From Ww85 sp963745765 (GTDB taxonomy: Bacteria; Desulfobacterota; Desulfobulbia; Desulfobulbales; Desulfocapsaceae): 64,000 nucleotides of DNA. Below, piece after piece: positions 18,853 through 28,491 of the stretch (position 1 is its first letter; the number at the start of each line of letters is the position of its first letter). The notes under the pieces were generated by a model. That model saw only the letters and a program-made list of their open reading frames with translations. It did not search any database and had not been told where the DNA came from. The DNA is taken from positions 59,430 through 123,429 of the forward strand of contig CAVUYQ010000034.1 in NCBI GenBank assembly GCA_963745765.1. The letters run 5' to 3'. The position numbers and the translations under genes were made by a program.

Positions 18853-20493
18853 TCATCCCCGCTGCGCTTTGGATTTTACGTAGCGCCGGATGAGGGCATT
18901 GGTTGAGCTGTCATGCTTGAGCTGGCTCTTGTCCCCGGTTTCAAGTTCGTCAATGATACGTACGGCCAGCGCCTTGCCCAGTTCGACCCCCCACTGGTCA
19001 AATGAGTCAATGTCCCAAATGGCGCCTTGCGTGAAGACACTGTGTTCGTAAAGTGCCACGAGCTTGCCCAGCGACTCCGGAGTCAGTCGTTCCATCAGAA
19101 TCGTGCTCGAAGGACGATTGCCCTCGAAGGTCCGGTGCGGTGCCAGCCACGCGGGTATGCCCTCGGCCTGGACCTCCTGCGGTGTTTTGCCGAAGGCCAG
19201 CGCCTCTGCCTGGGCAAACATGTTGGCCAGCAGCACGTCGTGGTGGCAACCGAGAGGATTGAGCGGCTGAACAAAACCGATGAAGTCACAGGGGATGAGC
19301 CTGGTTCCCTGATGAATAAGCTGGTAGAAGGAATGCTGCCCATTGGTGCCTGGCTCGCCCCAGTAGATCGGACCGGTCTGGAAGGTGACCTCTGTTCCGT
19401 CAAGCGTGACATGCTTGCCGTTGCTTTCCATCGTCAACTGCTGCAGGTAGGCAGGGAAGCGCTTCAAATACTGTTCATAAGGAAGGACAGCCACGGTCTG
19501 CGCATCGAAAAAGTTGTTATACCAGAGTCCCAGGAGTCCCATAAGCACAGGCAGGTTGCGCTCGAAAGGGGCAGTGCGGAAATGCTCGTCCATCTGGTGG
19601 AAACCGTCGAGCATGGCGCGGAAATTTTCGGGGCCAATGGCGATCATCGTCGAGAGGCCAATCGCCGAGTCCATGGAGTAACGCCCGCCGACCCAATCCC
19701 AGAACTCGAACATATTTGCGGTGTCGATGCCGAATTGCGTTACTTCGTGCCCGTTGGTGGAGACTGCGACGAAGTGCCTGGCAACAGCAGCGGGATGTTT
19801 CAGAGCCTTGAGGACCCAGTCACGGGCGGTGCGCGCGTTGGTCATCGTCTCAAGAGTTGTAAAGGTCTTCGACGAGATGATGAACAGTGTCGCCTCGGCG
19901 TCGAGGTCGCGGGTGGCTTCGGCGAAGTCGGTGCCGTCGATATTGGAGACGAAACGGAAGGTCAGGTTGCGCTGGCTGTAATGCCGCAATGCCTCGTAGG
20001 CCATCACCGGTCCCAGGTCAGACCCACCGATGCCGATATTTATCACGTTGCGAATCGGCTTGCCGGTGTGGCCCTTCCACTCCCCGCTGCGCACCCGGTT
20101 AGAGAAGGAGGCCATCTTGTCGAGCACGGCGTGAACCTGAGGCACGACGTCCTCGCCATCCACGCTGATGATCTGCCCTTTGGGTGCGCGCAGGGCCATA
20201 TGCAGGACGGCCCGCTTCTCCGTGGTGTTGATCTTCTCACCCCGGAACATGGCATCGATGCGGGCTCGCAAGCCGGACTCTTCGGCTAATTGCAACAAGA
20301 GTCTGAGTGTTTCGTCGGTGACGCGGTGTTTCGAATAGTCAAAGTAGATGCCGACGGCCTCCGCGGTCATAAGCTCCCCACGCTTTGGATCATCGGCAAA
20401 GAGCTTCCGAAGATGCAAGTCTTTAATTTTCGGATAATGGGCTTCGAGGGCCTGCCATGCTGCGCGCTTCCTGAGTGGTGTGATCTTTGTCAT
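18853..20493 (-). CDS. pgi: Glucose-6-phosphate isomerase
   Basis: A 546-residue cytoplasmic enzyme interconverting glucose 6-phosphate and fructose 6-phosphate. It carries both family signatures (FIISSKTFTTLETMTNA region and NGQHSFYQLIHQGT) and INIGIGGSDLGPVMAYEAL. The ATG at 20493 has AAGGAG upstream and aligns with the known E. coli start. A longer in-frame version from 20574, also with a GGAGG site, would add 27 residues and overlap the preceding gene, and is less likely. The gene is intact, unlike its neighbours. Confidence 0.95.
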   Translation of the reverse strand: MTKITPLRKRAAWQALEAHYPKIKDLHLRKLFADDPKRGELMTAEAVGIYFDYSKHRVTDETLRLLLQLAEESGLRARIDAMFRGEKINTTEKRAVLHMALRAPKGQIISVDGEDVVPQVHAVLDKMASFSNRVRSGEWKGHTGKPIRNVINIGIGGSDLGPVMAYEALRHYSQRNLTFRFVSNIDGTDFAEATRDLDAEATLFIISSKTFTTLETMTNARTARDWVLKALKHPAAVARHFVAVSTNGHEVTQFGIDTANMFEFWDWVGGRYSMDSAIGLSTMIAIGPENFRAMLDGFHQMDEHFRTAPFERNLPVLMGLLGLWYNNFFDAQTVAVLPYEQYLKRFPAYLQQLTMESNGKHVTLDGTEVTFQTGPIYWGEPGTNGQHSFYQLIHQGTRLIPCDFIGFVQPLNPLGCHHDVLLANMFAQAEALAFGKTPQEVQAEGIPAWLAPHRTFEGNRPSSTILMERLTPESLGKLVALYEHSVFTQGAIWDIDSFDQWGVELGKALAVRIIDELETGDKSQLKHDSSTNALIRRYVKSKAQRG

Positions 20494-20551
20494 GTTGACT
20501 CCTTCTTGGTTTGCGGTTGCTATGATCTCCCCGACCTCGTTTTCCCATTGC

Positions 20552-21214
20552 TCAAGAGCTCGCTTGTTCTGCATCTGTATCCTCCGCTGGTGAGGTAGAC
20601 ACTTTGGCAAATATATTGTGAGGGGCTGCATTCCACAAAGCGATGACGGGCACTTCGGGATGGTGGGGGTTGAAGTTGAAAATGCTGAGTGATGCGGTGT
20701 CGAGCTGAAAATGCTGCGCTTGGACCAAGGGTAATCCGATCCATCGTGCAGCCAGGACAGCGCCGAACTGGCCGTGCGAAAAAAGCGCGACCGGGCAATC
20801 CAGCGTGCGAAGGCGAGCGATGAGTCGATCGGCCCGCTCACAAACTCGCGCTGGCATTTCACCGTGCGGACAACCATCCCGAAAAACATTCCAGTCCGGT
20901 CGTTCCTTGCGGATATCCACGGACCGCTTTCCTTCGTAATCGCCATAGTCCCATTCCGCCAGGTCCGGTTCGATTTGCGGGGCTTTATCCAGCCCGATTA
21001 ACTTGCAGGTTTGCTTGGCGCGCTTGAGCGGGCTGGTCAGCACATGGGCAAAGTGGATATCCCGGAGGTGCCTGCCAAGTTCCCGCGCTTCAGCCTCACC
21101 GTTCGCCGTTAACGGAATGTCGGTGCGTCCGGTGTGCTGGCCGGTGAGCGCCCATTCGGTTTCGCCGTGGCGGATGAGGTAAATATGCAGGGCTGAGGGA
21201 GTATTTTTTTTCAT
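20552..21214 (-). CDS. Histidine phosphatase family protein (phosphoglycerate mutase-like)
   Basis: A 220-residue protein with the branch signature LIRHGETEWALTG, in which the histidine is phosphorylated, and the later motif VALFSHGQFGAVLAARW with the second catalytic His. These enzymes include cofactor-dependent phosphoglycerate mutases and phosphatases of sugar phosphates. This copy resembles the short phosphatase types. It lies between rpiB and pgi on the same strand, consistent with sugar-phosphate work. Its substrate cannot be settled from sequence. Confidence 0.88.
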   Translation of the reverse strand: MKKNTPSALHIYLIRHGETEWALTGQHTGRTDIPLTANGEAEARELGRHLRDIHFAHVLTSPLKRAKQTCKLIGLDKAPQIEPDLAEWDYGDYEGKRSVDIRKERPDWNVFRDGCPHGEMPARVCERADRLIARLRTLDCPVALFSHGQFGAVLAARWIGLPLVQAQHFQLDTASLSIFNFNPHHPEVPVIALWNAAPHNIFAKVSTSPAEDTDAEQASS

Positions 21215-21339
21215 GGTCGCTCAATAAACGGGATGGTCCAAACAAATGAAAAGGAAAGCCAACCTCTTTCCCTCCGGTGAGGTTTTCCTTGTTCCCCGGC
21301 ACTTTCCGGGTGTCGCCGGAGAACCGGCTTGTCCCTGTA

Positions 21340-21795
21340 TCAACGTATCTCCCGATTTTCGAGTTCTGCCACTTTGGTCAGACGGCGGCGATGACGTTCC
21401 GCACCGCTGAACCGAGCCTTGAGAAAGGTATTGACCAGTTCCCCGGCAAGCGCATGGCCAACCACCTGTCCGCCCAGGCAGATAATATTCATATCGTCAT
21501 CCTCCACCCCCTGATGAGCGGAGAAAGGGTCCGTGATCAGTGCCGCCCGCACGCCGGGTACTTTGTTGGCAGCAACGCTTGCCCCGACACCGCTGCCGCA
21601 GACGGCAATGCCCCGGATGACCTCACCGCTAGCCAGCGCCCTTGCCAGGGGCACGACAAAATCCGGATAGTCATCTCCGGCAACCAGTGCATGGGCGCCG
21701 AAGTCAACCACCTCATAGCCGGCAGTCTTGAGGGCCGCAGCCAGGTACATTTTCATCTCAAACCCGCCGTGATCGGCGGCAATTCCGATACGCAT
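21340..21795 (-). CDS. rpiB: Ribose-5-phosphate isomerase B
   Basis: A 151-residue RpiB/LacAB-type isomerase interconverting ribose 5-phosphate and ribulose 5-phosphate. IGIAADHGGFEMK, GIAVCGSGVGASVAANKVPG (with the catalytic Cys) and GVEDDDMNIICLGG are diagnostic. The start is the ATG at 21795, overlapping the transketolase stop as TGATG. A GTG one codon earlier is possible. The gene is intact. Confidence 0.93.
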   Translation of the reverse strand: MRIGIAADHGGFEMKMYLAAALKTAGYEVVDFGAHALVAGDDYPDFVVPLARALASGEVIRGIAVCGSGVGASVAANKVPGVRAALITDPFSAHQGVEDDDMNIICLGGQVVGHALAGELVNTFLKARFSGAERHRRRLTKVAELENREIR

Positions 21796-22567
21796 CACCT
21801 CGCCTCCCGTTTCCTATTTACAAGCTCCAGGGCACGTTTGCAGACATTCTCAACGGTGAAGCCATATTCCTGCATCATGACCCCGCCCGGGGCCGATGCG
21901 CCGAATCGATCCACTCCAATCACCTCACCCTCGCCGCCCACATACTTGCACCATCCTTGAGTCACGCCCGCTTCAACCGCAAGCCTCGCGCACGTTGACG
22001 GAGGAAGAACCGAGTCGCGATAGCTTTGCGGCTGGGCATCAAACAATTCCCAGCTCGGCATGGACACTATCCGAACGTTCATTTTGTTTTCGGTCAGTTT
22101 TTGGCCAGCCTCAACGATCAGACTGACTTCCGACCCGGTGGCGATCAAGATAAGGTCCGGTTTGCCATTGAAGGCATCGACCAGAACATACGCGCCGCGC
22201 CGCAGACCGTCTGCCGCTGCAAACAGGGTACGATCAAGTGTAGGCATATCCTGTCGTGAGAAGATCAGCGCGACAGGTCGATCGCGTGTCTGAATAGCGA
22301 CGCGCCATGCCACGGCAGTCTCGTTTGCATCGCATGGGCGGATGACGAGCAGGTTTGGAACCGCGCGGAGCGAGGCCAATTGCTCAATCGGCTGATGGGT
22401 GGAGCCATCTTCGCCGACCGCGATGCTATCGTGGGTGAAAACGAAGATAACTCCCTGTTTCATCAGCGCTGCCAGTCGAATGGGCGGCCGCTATTGGCCT
22501 TTTGCACAGCGTCGACGGCGAGAAAGCGAAGAGTATCGATGCACAATTTATCGAACGGTGAGTCCAT
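21795..22567 (-). pseudogene. tkt: Transketolase with most of its interior deleted
   Basis: From the ATG at 22567, which has a GAGGAAAT ribosome site, the frame gives a normal transketolase N terminus (SPFDKLCIDTLRFLAVDAV, QKANSGRP). After about 30 codons it jumps into IRLAALMKQGVIFVFTHDS, which lies near residue 430 in normal enzymes, with a change of frame. The rest (GEDGSTHQPIEQL to FGASAPGGVMMQEYGF) is a normal C-terminal third. The thiamine-binding half is gone, so the product cannot be a transketolase. The junction lies at about 22480-22495. Confidence 0.9.
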
Positions 22568-22597
22568 GATATTTCCTCATCAATGGTTTGTTGAAAG

Positions 22598-23023
22598 TCA
22601 CATTGCTTTCATCCATCGCCGCCATAATCTTATTACCGGCACAGTCATTGGGGGGGTCTGCCATTTCCAATTCAATATTTCCGGCATGTCCTGACCGTGC
22701 TTGTCGATGTATGCTTTGTGTTCAATGAGTTTGTCCTCTATGACCTTTTTCAGCGTGATACCGTTACCCTCCTGCGGCAGGCGATGGAGTACGTCGAGCA
22801 CCAGGTCAAAACGATCCAGATCGTTTAAGACCGTCTGCAGGACAACCCAGGGGGTATCGTGATTTCCCACAGTTTGGGATTCAGCTCGCCGCCACACTTC
22901 GCCGGTGGAATGTTCCCATGACCAGTGCATTTCGAGTGCCAGCTCAGCCAGGGAATCGAAAACCTCGATTTCCGTGGTGAGAAGATTGTAGCTCGGGTGA
23001 CTGACACGTGTTTGTTTGATCAT
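22598..23023 (-). pseudogene. Chimera of glycogen phosphorylase N terminus and phosphoketolase C terminus
   Basis: A single 141-codon frame joins two unrelated families. Residues 1-60 (FDSLAELALEMHWSWEHSTG, TPWVVLQTV) match the N terminus of alpha-glucan phosphorylases. Residues 65-135 (LNDLDRFDLVLDVLHRLPQE, KLIEHKAYIDKHGQDMPEIL) match the very end of phosphoketolase (Xfp). Neither active site is present. A deletion running from within glgP to within xfp, with the frame kept by chance, is the simplest explanation. It lies just upstream of the deleted tkt. Confidence 0.82.
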
Positions 23024-23679
23024 GGGTTCCTTTCATTTTATGCTTCTTTTTTTTGCTCATCATGGGGCAAAAATTACGACATTAAAGTGTTCGACGGAAA
23101 GGCAGTACTCAACTGGCACTCATTTAATTTCGCAATCTTTGTGCCAGGTTTTAGACACTCGGATCATGTCATCCATCATTCTGCTATTTATGAAAAAATT
23201 ACTGAAAAATGATATCGAGCAAGGTCGCTAACGACCATGGGGAGTGGTCATATTTGCCCAAGTGGTGATATGTAACCACTCCTGGGTCTCTTTGGTGATG
23301 ATGTATAGGCAGATCGTCAGGGCAGCCAGAAGAAACAACAAACACAATACTATTTATTGACTTACTGCCGGGTTGCGCCGCCAAGGTTTGAATTCCGAAC
23401 CGATAACTGGGCATAGTAAATGCTTGGCAATACGTATGAAACATGAAAGGATGATTACCAGCTTGAAAACAAACAGACAGGAGTCATTCGACTGATGCGG
23501 ACATTTAACGCATCGCCCTTGATATTGGTTAGATTGAGGTCGGAGAAAGTGATTATCATATTTGTTGATGTGGCGAGAAATCTGGAAATTCAAGATGCAG
23601 GCGTTGGCAGTGTTCACTTAAAAAATATCAATGCATATCTTGAAAAGAAAATCAGCAAAAAACATGGGAGGGTAGACTG
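23024..23679. other. Divergent intergenic region before gnd
   Basis: About 650 bases between the leftward chimera and rightward gnd. Short frames on both strands (23354-23617 -, 23495-23680 +) have no recognised family. The stretch near 23335-23375 resembles, at perhaps 60%, the stretch at 27143-27182 on the far side of gnd-zwf-pgl (both contain ACAACAAACACAA). It may be a decayed repeat. Confidence 0.4.
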
Positions 23680-24711
23680 ATGCAAATCGGTATGATTGGG
23701 TTGGGGCGCATGGGCGCTGATATGGTGCGTCGCTTACTGAAAAGCGGTCATGAATGCGTCGTTTTTGATATGAAAGTCGAAGCTGTGAAAACACTTGAAA
23801 GCGAAGGGGCACTGGGAGCCCGGTCACTTGAGGACTTTGTCGCAAGACTGGTAAAGCCGCGGATAGTCTGGTTGATGGTGCCGGCCGCCGTTACGGATTC
23901 GATGATTACCAAACTCACGCCGCTTCTGGACCAGGACGACATTATTATTGACGGCGGCAACTCCTATTATCTCGACGATATCCGGCGATCTGCTCAGCTG
24001 CAGGCACGAGGCATTCGCTATCTCGACGTCGGCACAAGCGGCGGAGTCTGGGGAGCGGAAAGAGGCTACTGTCTGATGATTGGTGGAGAAAAATCAGCAG
24101 TGGAACACCTGAACCCCGTTTTCGCCGCTCTGGCTCCAGGCATTGGTACTGCCCCACCCACAGCAGGCAGGGCAAAGGACGATGGAACAGCAGATCAAGG
24201 ATATCTCCACTGTGGCCCCAGTGGCGCAGGGCATTTTGTCAAAATGGTGCATAACGGCATCGAATACGGGCTGATGGCGGCCTATGCCGAGGGGCTCAAC
24301 ATCCTCCACCATGCCAATGCCGGCAGACAGGAACGGGAGGTGGACGCCGAGACGACGCCTCTGCGTCATCCGGAGCGCTATCAGTATGACTTCAATCTTC
24401 CCGACATCACGGAAGTCTGGCGACGGGGAAGCGTGATATCTTCATGGCTGCTCGACCTTGCTGCAGGCGAGCTGCTGGCGAATCCCGATTTAGATAATTT
24501 CAAAGGGCGAGTATCCGATTCGGGTGAAGGACGCTGGACGGTCATCGCTGCCATTGACGAGGGAGTGCCTGCTCATGTACTGAGCGCCGCATTGTATGAA
24601 CGCTTCAGTTCACGAGGCGAGGCCGATTTTGCCGACCGGGTCCTGTCGGCGATGCGTTACGGGTTTGGCGGCCATCTGGAAAAGGCCGCCGCTAAAAAGG
24701 GAGGTGTCTGA
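23680..24711 (+). CDS. gnd: 6-phosphogluconate dehydrogenase, decarboxylating (short form)
   Basis: A 343-residue enzyme that oxidises 6-phosphogluconate to ribulose 5-phosphate. It has the Rossmann motif IGMIGLGRMGADMVRRL at the N terminus, DIIIDGGNSYYLDD, and GPSGAGHFVKMVHNGIEYGL with the catalytic lysine. Its length matches the short, often NAD-preferring type (YqeC/GntZ-like). A GGGAGG site precedes the ATG. The stop overlaps the zwf start by one base (TGATG), and gnd-zwf-pgl forms an operon. Confidence 0.94.
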   Translation: MQIGMIGLGRMGADMVRRLLKSGHECVVFDMKVEAVKTLESEGALGARSLEDFVARLVKPRIVWLMVPAAVTDSMITKLTPLLDQDDIIIDGGNSYYLDDIRRSAQLQARGIRYLDVGTSGGVWGAERGYCLMIGGEKSAVEHLNPVFAALAPGIGTAPPTAGRAKDDGTADQGYLHCGPSGAGHFVKMVHNGIEYGLMAAYAEGLNILHHANAGRQEREVDAETTPLRHPERYQYDFNLPDITEVWRRGSVISSWLLDLAAGELLANPDLDNFKGRVSDSGEGRWTVIAAIDEGVPAHVLSAALYERFSSRGEADFADRVLSAMRYGFGGHLEKAAAKKGGV

Positions 24712-26121
24712 TGACCAACATCCATTCTGACGCACTGGTGCTCTTCGGCGTGACGGGCGATCTCGCCCACAAGAAGATATTCCCGGCGCTCTATGCCATG
24801 GCCAAACGAGATGCCTTGAAGTTCCCTATCGTCGGCGTCGCCCTCCCGGAGTGGAGTCTGGAACGTTTGCGCACCAGCGTGACGGAGAGTATTCAGCAAT
24901 CAGGCGGAATCGATGATCAGCACGCCTTCGATCTGCTTATCTCCCAGCTCAGATACGTGAGTGGTGATTATAATGAATCCGAGCACGTTCGCGAAAATTA
25001 AAGCAGCTCTGGGAAACGCCCGGCGACCTGCCCATTACCTCGCGATTCCCCCTTCGCTCTTCGAAACGGTTATTAAAGGCCTCGGCACAGCAGAGTTGGC
25101 CAATCAGGCGCGCGTCATTGTTGAAAAGCCGTTCGGCCGTGACCTGGCCTCAGCGCGTGAGCTGAACCGTGTGGCAAGGTCAGTGTTCCCGGAAGACTCG
25201 ATTTTCCGCATCGACCACTTTCTCGGGAAAGAGGCGATCATGAACATCCTCTATTTCCGCTTTGCCAATTCATTTCTGGAGCCGATCTGGAACCGCAACC
25301 ATGTGGCCAGCGTCCAGATAACCCTATCCGAGAATTTCGGCGTCGAGAAACGCGGCGCGTTTTATGAAACAGCAGGATGTCTGCGCGATGTGATCCAGAA
25401 CCATATGTTCCAGGTAGTTGCCCTGCTTGCCATGGAGCCTCCGGCCTATAGAGGCTTTGGTGCCGTGCACAGCGAGAAAGCCAAGGTCTTCCAGGCCATG
25501 CGTCCCCTGCAGCCTGACGACCTGGTGCGCGGCCAGTATGCCGGCTACCGTTCGGAGTCGAATGTGGCAAAAGACTCCGACGTAGAGACTTTCTGTGCGC
25601 TGCGGCTTTTTATCGACTCGTGGCGTTGGGAGGGGGTGCCGTGGTACCTGCGCTCCGGCAAATGTCTGGCCGAAACGGCGCACGAGGTCCTGGTGGAGCT
25701 GAAACCGCCGCCACAGAGGCTTTTTGCCGACTCGGCGCCGGCGACCGGTCGGGCCAACTATCTGCGCATCCGGCTCTCCCCCCGTCCCGCCATAGCCCTG
25801 GCCGCCCGCGTCAAGCGCGCGGGGAAGGAGTTCGTGGGCGATCAGCAGGAACTCTATCTGTTCGAAGGCGAACAGCCGGGAGAGGAAACAGCCTACGAAC
25901 GGCTCCTTGAAGACGCCATGGCCGGTGACGGTGCCCTCTTCACCCGTGAGGATGCGCTTGAGGCTGCTTGGGCGGTGGTCGAGCCGGTCCTTGAAAGCCA
26001 TCAACGATCTATCATCTACAAACCGGGCAGTTGGGGGCCGAATGAGGCCGATCTGCTGATTGCACGCGAGGGCCACAGCTGGCAACAGCCCTCAAGCGAT
26101 TCTGAAAAGGTGTGTACATGA
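24711..26121 (+). pseudogene. zwf: Glucose-6-phosphate dehydrogenase, frameshifted by one base
   Basis: The first enzyme of the oxidative pentose phosphate pathway. The first frame has the NADP-binding LVLFGVTGDLAHKKIFPALY but stops at 25001. A second frame continues STFAKIKAALGNARRPAHYL, VEKPFGRDLASA and the catalytic RIDHFLGKEAIMN, to 26121. Removing one C of the CC at 24979-24980 gives one protein of about 470 residues, normal for the family. It is flanked by gnd and pgl with overlaps, so a base over-call is quite possible. Confidence 0.9.
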
Positions 26122-26849
26122 GTTCTATGGTCACGGTCTGTAACGATCTGGAAGCCTTAAGCCAGGCAGCGGCAGAACTCTTTGCCACTCAGGCCAGACA
26201 GGCAGTACAGGCCTGCGGCAGGTTCTCGGTTGCGCTCGCCGGAGGGAGCACACCACGCCGAACCTATGAACTTTTAGGGCAGGAACCTTTCCGAAAGCTG
26301 GTTCCCTGGCAGCACACACATATTTTCTGGGGAGACGAACGGTGTGTTCCTGCCGACGATCCACGAAATAATGCCCGAATGGCGCGCCAGGCGCTGCTCG
26401 ACCATGTTCCCGTCCCCCCGGAACAGGTCCATCCCATGGTCTGTGACGGCTCTCCGCAGGAGGCCGCGATGCAGTATGAGGCGCTTCTCCACAGTTTTTT
26501 CGCCAGCGGTCGTTCACGCTTTGATCTGATACTGCTGGGGCTTGGCGAGAACGGCCACACCGCATCCCTCTTCCCCGGAACGTCCGTCCTGGGAGAACAG
26601 CAGCGCTGGGTTGGCGAAGTGTATGTGGCCGAAGAAGGGCTGCACCGGCTTACCCTGACGGCTGCGGCCATCAATCAGGCGGCACTGGTCGTTTTCCTGG
26701 TTTCAGGCCAGGATAAGGGGCCAATTCTGCAGAAAGTACTGGAAGATGCGCAAAATCCGCACACCATTCCTGCCTTGTTGATCAAGCCGGCAAACGGCCG
26801 ATTGCTGTGGCTGGTGAGTCGAGATGCCGCCCGTCTACTGCAATCATGA
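26118..26849 (+). CDS. pgl: 6-phosphogluconolactonase
   Basis: A 243-residue DevB-type lactonase that hydrolyses 6-phosphogluconolactone. FSVALAGGSTPRRTYELL, HIFWGDERCVPADDPRNNA and LILLGLGENGHTASLFPG are the family motifs. The ATG at 26118 overlaps the zwf stop as ATGA; a GTG two codons earlier is an alternative. It completes the oxidative branch with zwf and gnd. The C terminus is intact. Confidence 0.93.
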   Translation: MSSMVTVCNDLEALSQAAAELFATQARQAVQACGRFSVALAGGSTPRRTYELLGQEPFRKLVPWQHTHIFWGDERCVPADDPRNNARMARQALLDHVPVPPEQVHPMVCDGSPQEAAMQYEALLHSFFASGRSRFDLILLGLGENGHTASLFPGTSVLGEQQRWVGEVYVAEEGLHRLTLTAAAINQAALVVFLVSGQDKGPILQKVLEDAQNPHTIPALLIKPANGRLLWLVSRDAARLLQS

Positions 26850-26867
26850 AACGAGTCAGTGTCCTCT

Positions 26868-27111
26868 TCAGCGGGAAATAGTCCGATTCGGCCGGGAAGA
26901 TGCTGACGATCGCGCCGAGACGGTCTTGCCCTTCATGTCTTTTGCGGCGACGGCTCCGATCGTTCCGGCGCCGCAGTCAAAGTATCGCTTGACGATTGTC
27001 TGCGCTTCCTCCAGATTCCGGTCTGTTGGTATAATAGGCCGTGACGAGTCGGGGTACATTCACCAGCATCGATGGGTCAGCGGGTTTGCCGGCATAAGGG
27101 CTTATATTCAT
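26868..27111 (-). pseudogene. pgm: Phosphoglucomutase N-terminal fragment joined to unidentified sequence
   Basis: From an ATG at 27111 the - strand reads MNISPYAGKPADPSMLVN, then VPRLVTAYYTNRPE, the normal N terminus of alpha-D-glucose phosphoglucomutase. The match ends after about 32 residues. A different frame (LEEAQTIVKRYFDCGAGTIG) follows; its first part resembles the last helix of the same enzyme, and the remainder was not identified. The catalytic serine region is absent. The companion C-terminal fragment is at 17.4-17.5 kb. Confidence 0.65.
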
Positions 27112-27175
27112 GGCAGATCGCAGAACATGAGCGCAGCCTGAAAAGACAACAAACACAAACCTTTTTAGTGACTCA

Positions 27176-27487
27176 CTACCGCGTATCGCCTCGATACTTG
27201 GTATCTTTAGGTTTTTCTTTTGACTGCCATGTCTCTATTTCGATAAATATACGTTGGACGTGTGGATAGGCTTGTTTTATTGCCCTGTCCAATCCCGCAA
27301 CGGTTACTTCAACTGCTGTAGCCAAGATCGGGTCAACAAAATCAACGCTGATATTCACAAGAATATAACATTCGAATAGCTTTTTTTCAAAAGCACTTAC
27401 ACGGTTACACAATTTAAGACTTGCCGTCCTTCCCTGTCGGTAAACCCACTGAGATGTAAAGAAAATCGACACCCTGAATAACCTCAT
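27176..27487 (-). pseudogene. Possible cation-efflux protein C-terminal fragment
   Basis: The last 70 residues of this frame (ILVNISVDFVDPILATAVEV, TVAGLDRAIKQAYPHVQRIF, IEIE) look like the cytoplasmic C-terminal domain of cation diffusion facilitator-like transporters, which ends in a similar 'PxVxRIFIE' strand. No membrane domain is present upstream, so it would be a remnant. The first 30 residues are probably not part of the original gene. The assignment is tentative. Confidence 0.4.
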
Positions 27488-27713
27488 GTCTATGACTGAT
27501 TAAGCAGGCCGGCTGAGAAAAGCGACTATTGTCCTTTATAATATCGTCTGTTGTCACTGTCGGAATAGTTTGCAGTTTTCTTTTGCAGGTACCGAGATTA
27601 TGAAAGACAACTGCGCAATAACAGGAAGATGTGAATTGGCGCAATTTTTGCTCCATTGATATAGTAGGTCATGGATGTAGTAGGTTAATAATTTTCTTAA
27701 AAAGGTTAATAAA

Positions 27714-28391
27714 ATGAAGAAGACATTCTTGGCAGTATTGGCAGCAGGGATGATGATGGTTGGGATGGTGGGGATGGCACAGGCTATTCCAATTACTATT
27801 AGTGATTCTGATGCTGGGGCTAAAAATGGAACAGATGTGGGTAACATCGACACCATTACCGGGGCAAAATATTTGACTAATAGTAGTGATGGTGGTGAAG
27901 TTGCTTGGGTGAACGGCATGCTTGGAACATCATGGACCGTTGCAGATCTCGTCAAACTAACTAATCAAGATGCTTTGTGGAATTGGTATGATACGACTGC
28001 TACAAACGTAATAGCATATGATTTACAAGCGAACGGAGATGCATTTTATATCAAGACCGGTAACATGACACTTGATAAAGCTGATGGTGTTACTGTACAA
28101 CAAATGAAAGACGACAGTGATTTGCTTGGCAACCTTTCAGATCACTTTCTGTATTCGAACATCGATAGCACCGATTGGTCAGTCGTGAGTCTGAATGATA
28201 TTGGCATTACGATAAATAATGAGATACTGACTATGTTTGGCACACAAAAATACACAGCCCGCAGCAGCCAGCTAAACATTGGAAAATTTAGCCATATAGG
28301 CGAGGAAGGTGGTAACCCTGTTCCAGAACCCGCCACCATGCTCCTCATGGGCACCGGTTTGTTAGGACTTCTCGGAGTACGCAGGAAATAG
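27714..28391 (+). CDS. PEP-CTERM sorting domain protein
   Basis: A 225-residue secreted protein. It has a signal peptide ending in GMAQA, an Asn/Asp/Thr-rich mature region with no known enzyme motif, and a classical C-terminal sorting signal (VPEPATMLLMGTGLLGLLG followed by VRRK). In known systems such signals are cleaved by exosortase and the proteins go to the cell surface or extracellular polymer. A ribosome site (AAAAAGG) precedes the ATG. A strong terminator follows. No exosortase gene is in this window. Confidence 0.9.
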   Translation: MKKTFLAVLAAGMMMVGMVGMAQAIPITISDSDAGAKNGTDVGNIDTITGAKYLTNSSDGGEVAWVNGMLGTSWTVADLVKLTNQDALWNWYDTTATNVIAYDLQANGDAFYIKTGNMTLDKADGVTVQQMKDDSDLLGNLSDHFLYSNIDSTDWSVVSLNDIGITINNEILTMFGTQKYTARSSQLNIGKFSHIGEEGGNPVPEPATMLLMGTGLLGLLGVRRK

Positions 28392-28429
28392 AACGCCTAA
28401 TATTCTCTTTTAGCACAACAGACACACCA

Positions 28430-28462
28430 AGGCAGGGTCATTCATTTGGCTCTGCCTTTTTC
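28430..28462 (+). terminator. Rho-independent terminator after PEP-CTERM gene
   Basis: The arms AGGCAGGGTCA and TGGCTCTGCCT pair (with two G-U pairs) and are followed by TTTTTC. A nearly identical hairpin follows the other intact PEP-CTERM gene at 46.84-46.88 kb. Confidence 0.85.
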
Positions 28463-28491
28463 ATTTTTTGGAGTCAATGTATTATCCGTAG

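Noticed and set aside
19027..20289. A 420-codon + strand frame across pgi
   Set aside because: It is the mirror of the strongly supported pgi gene on the - strand; long shadow frames are expected in GC-rich coding DNA.
20494..20946. A 151-residue N-terminal extension of glucose-6-phosphate isomerase
   Set aside because: It overlaps the histidine phosphatase gene on the same strand in another frame, has no family similarity, and the ATG at 20493 has a good ribosome site and fits known starts.
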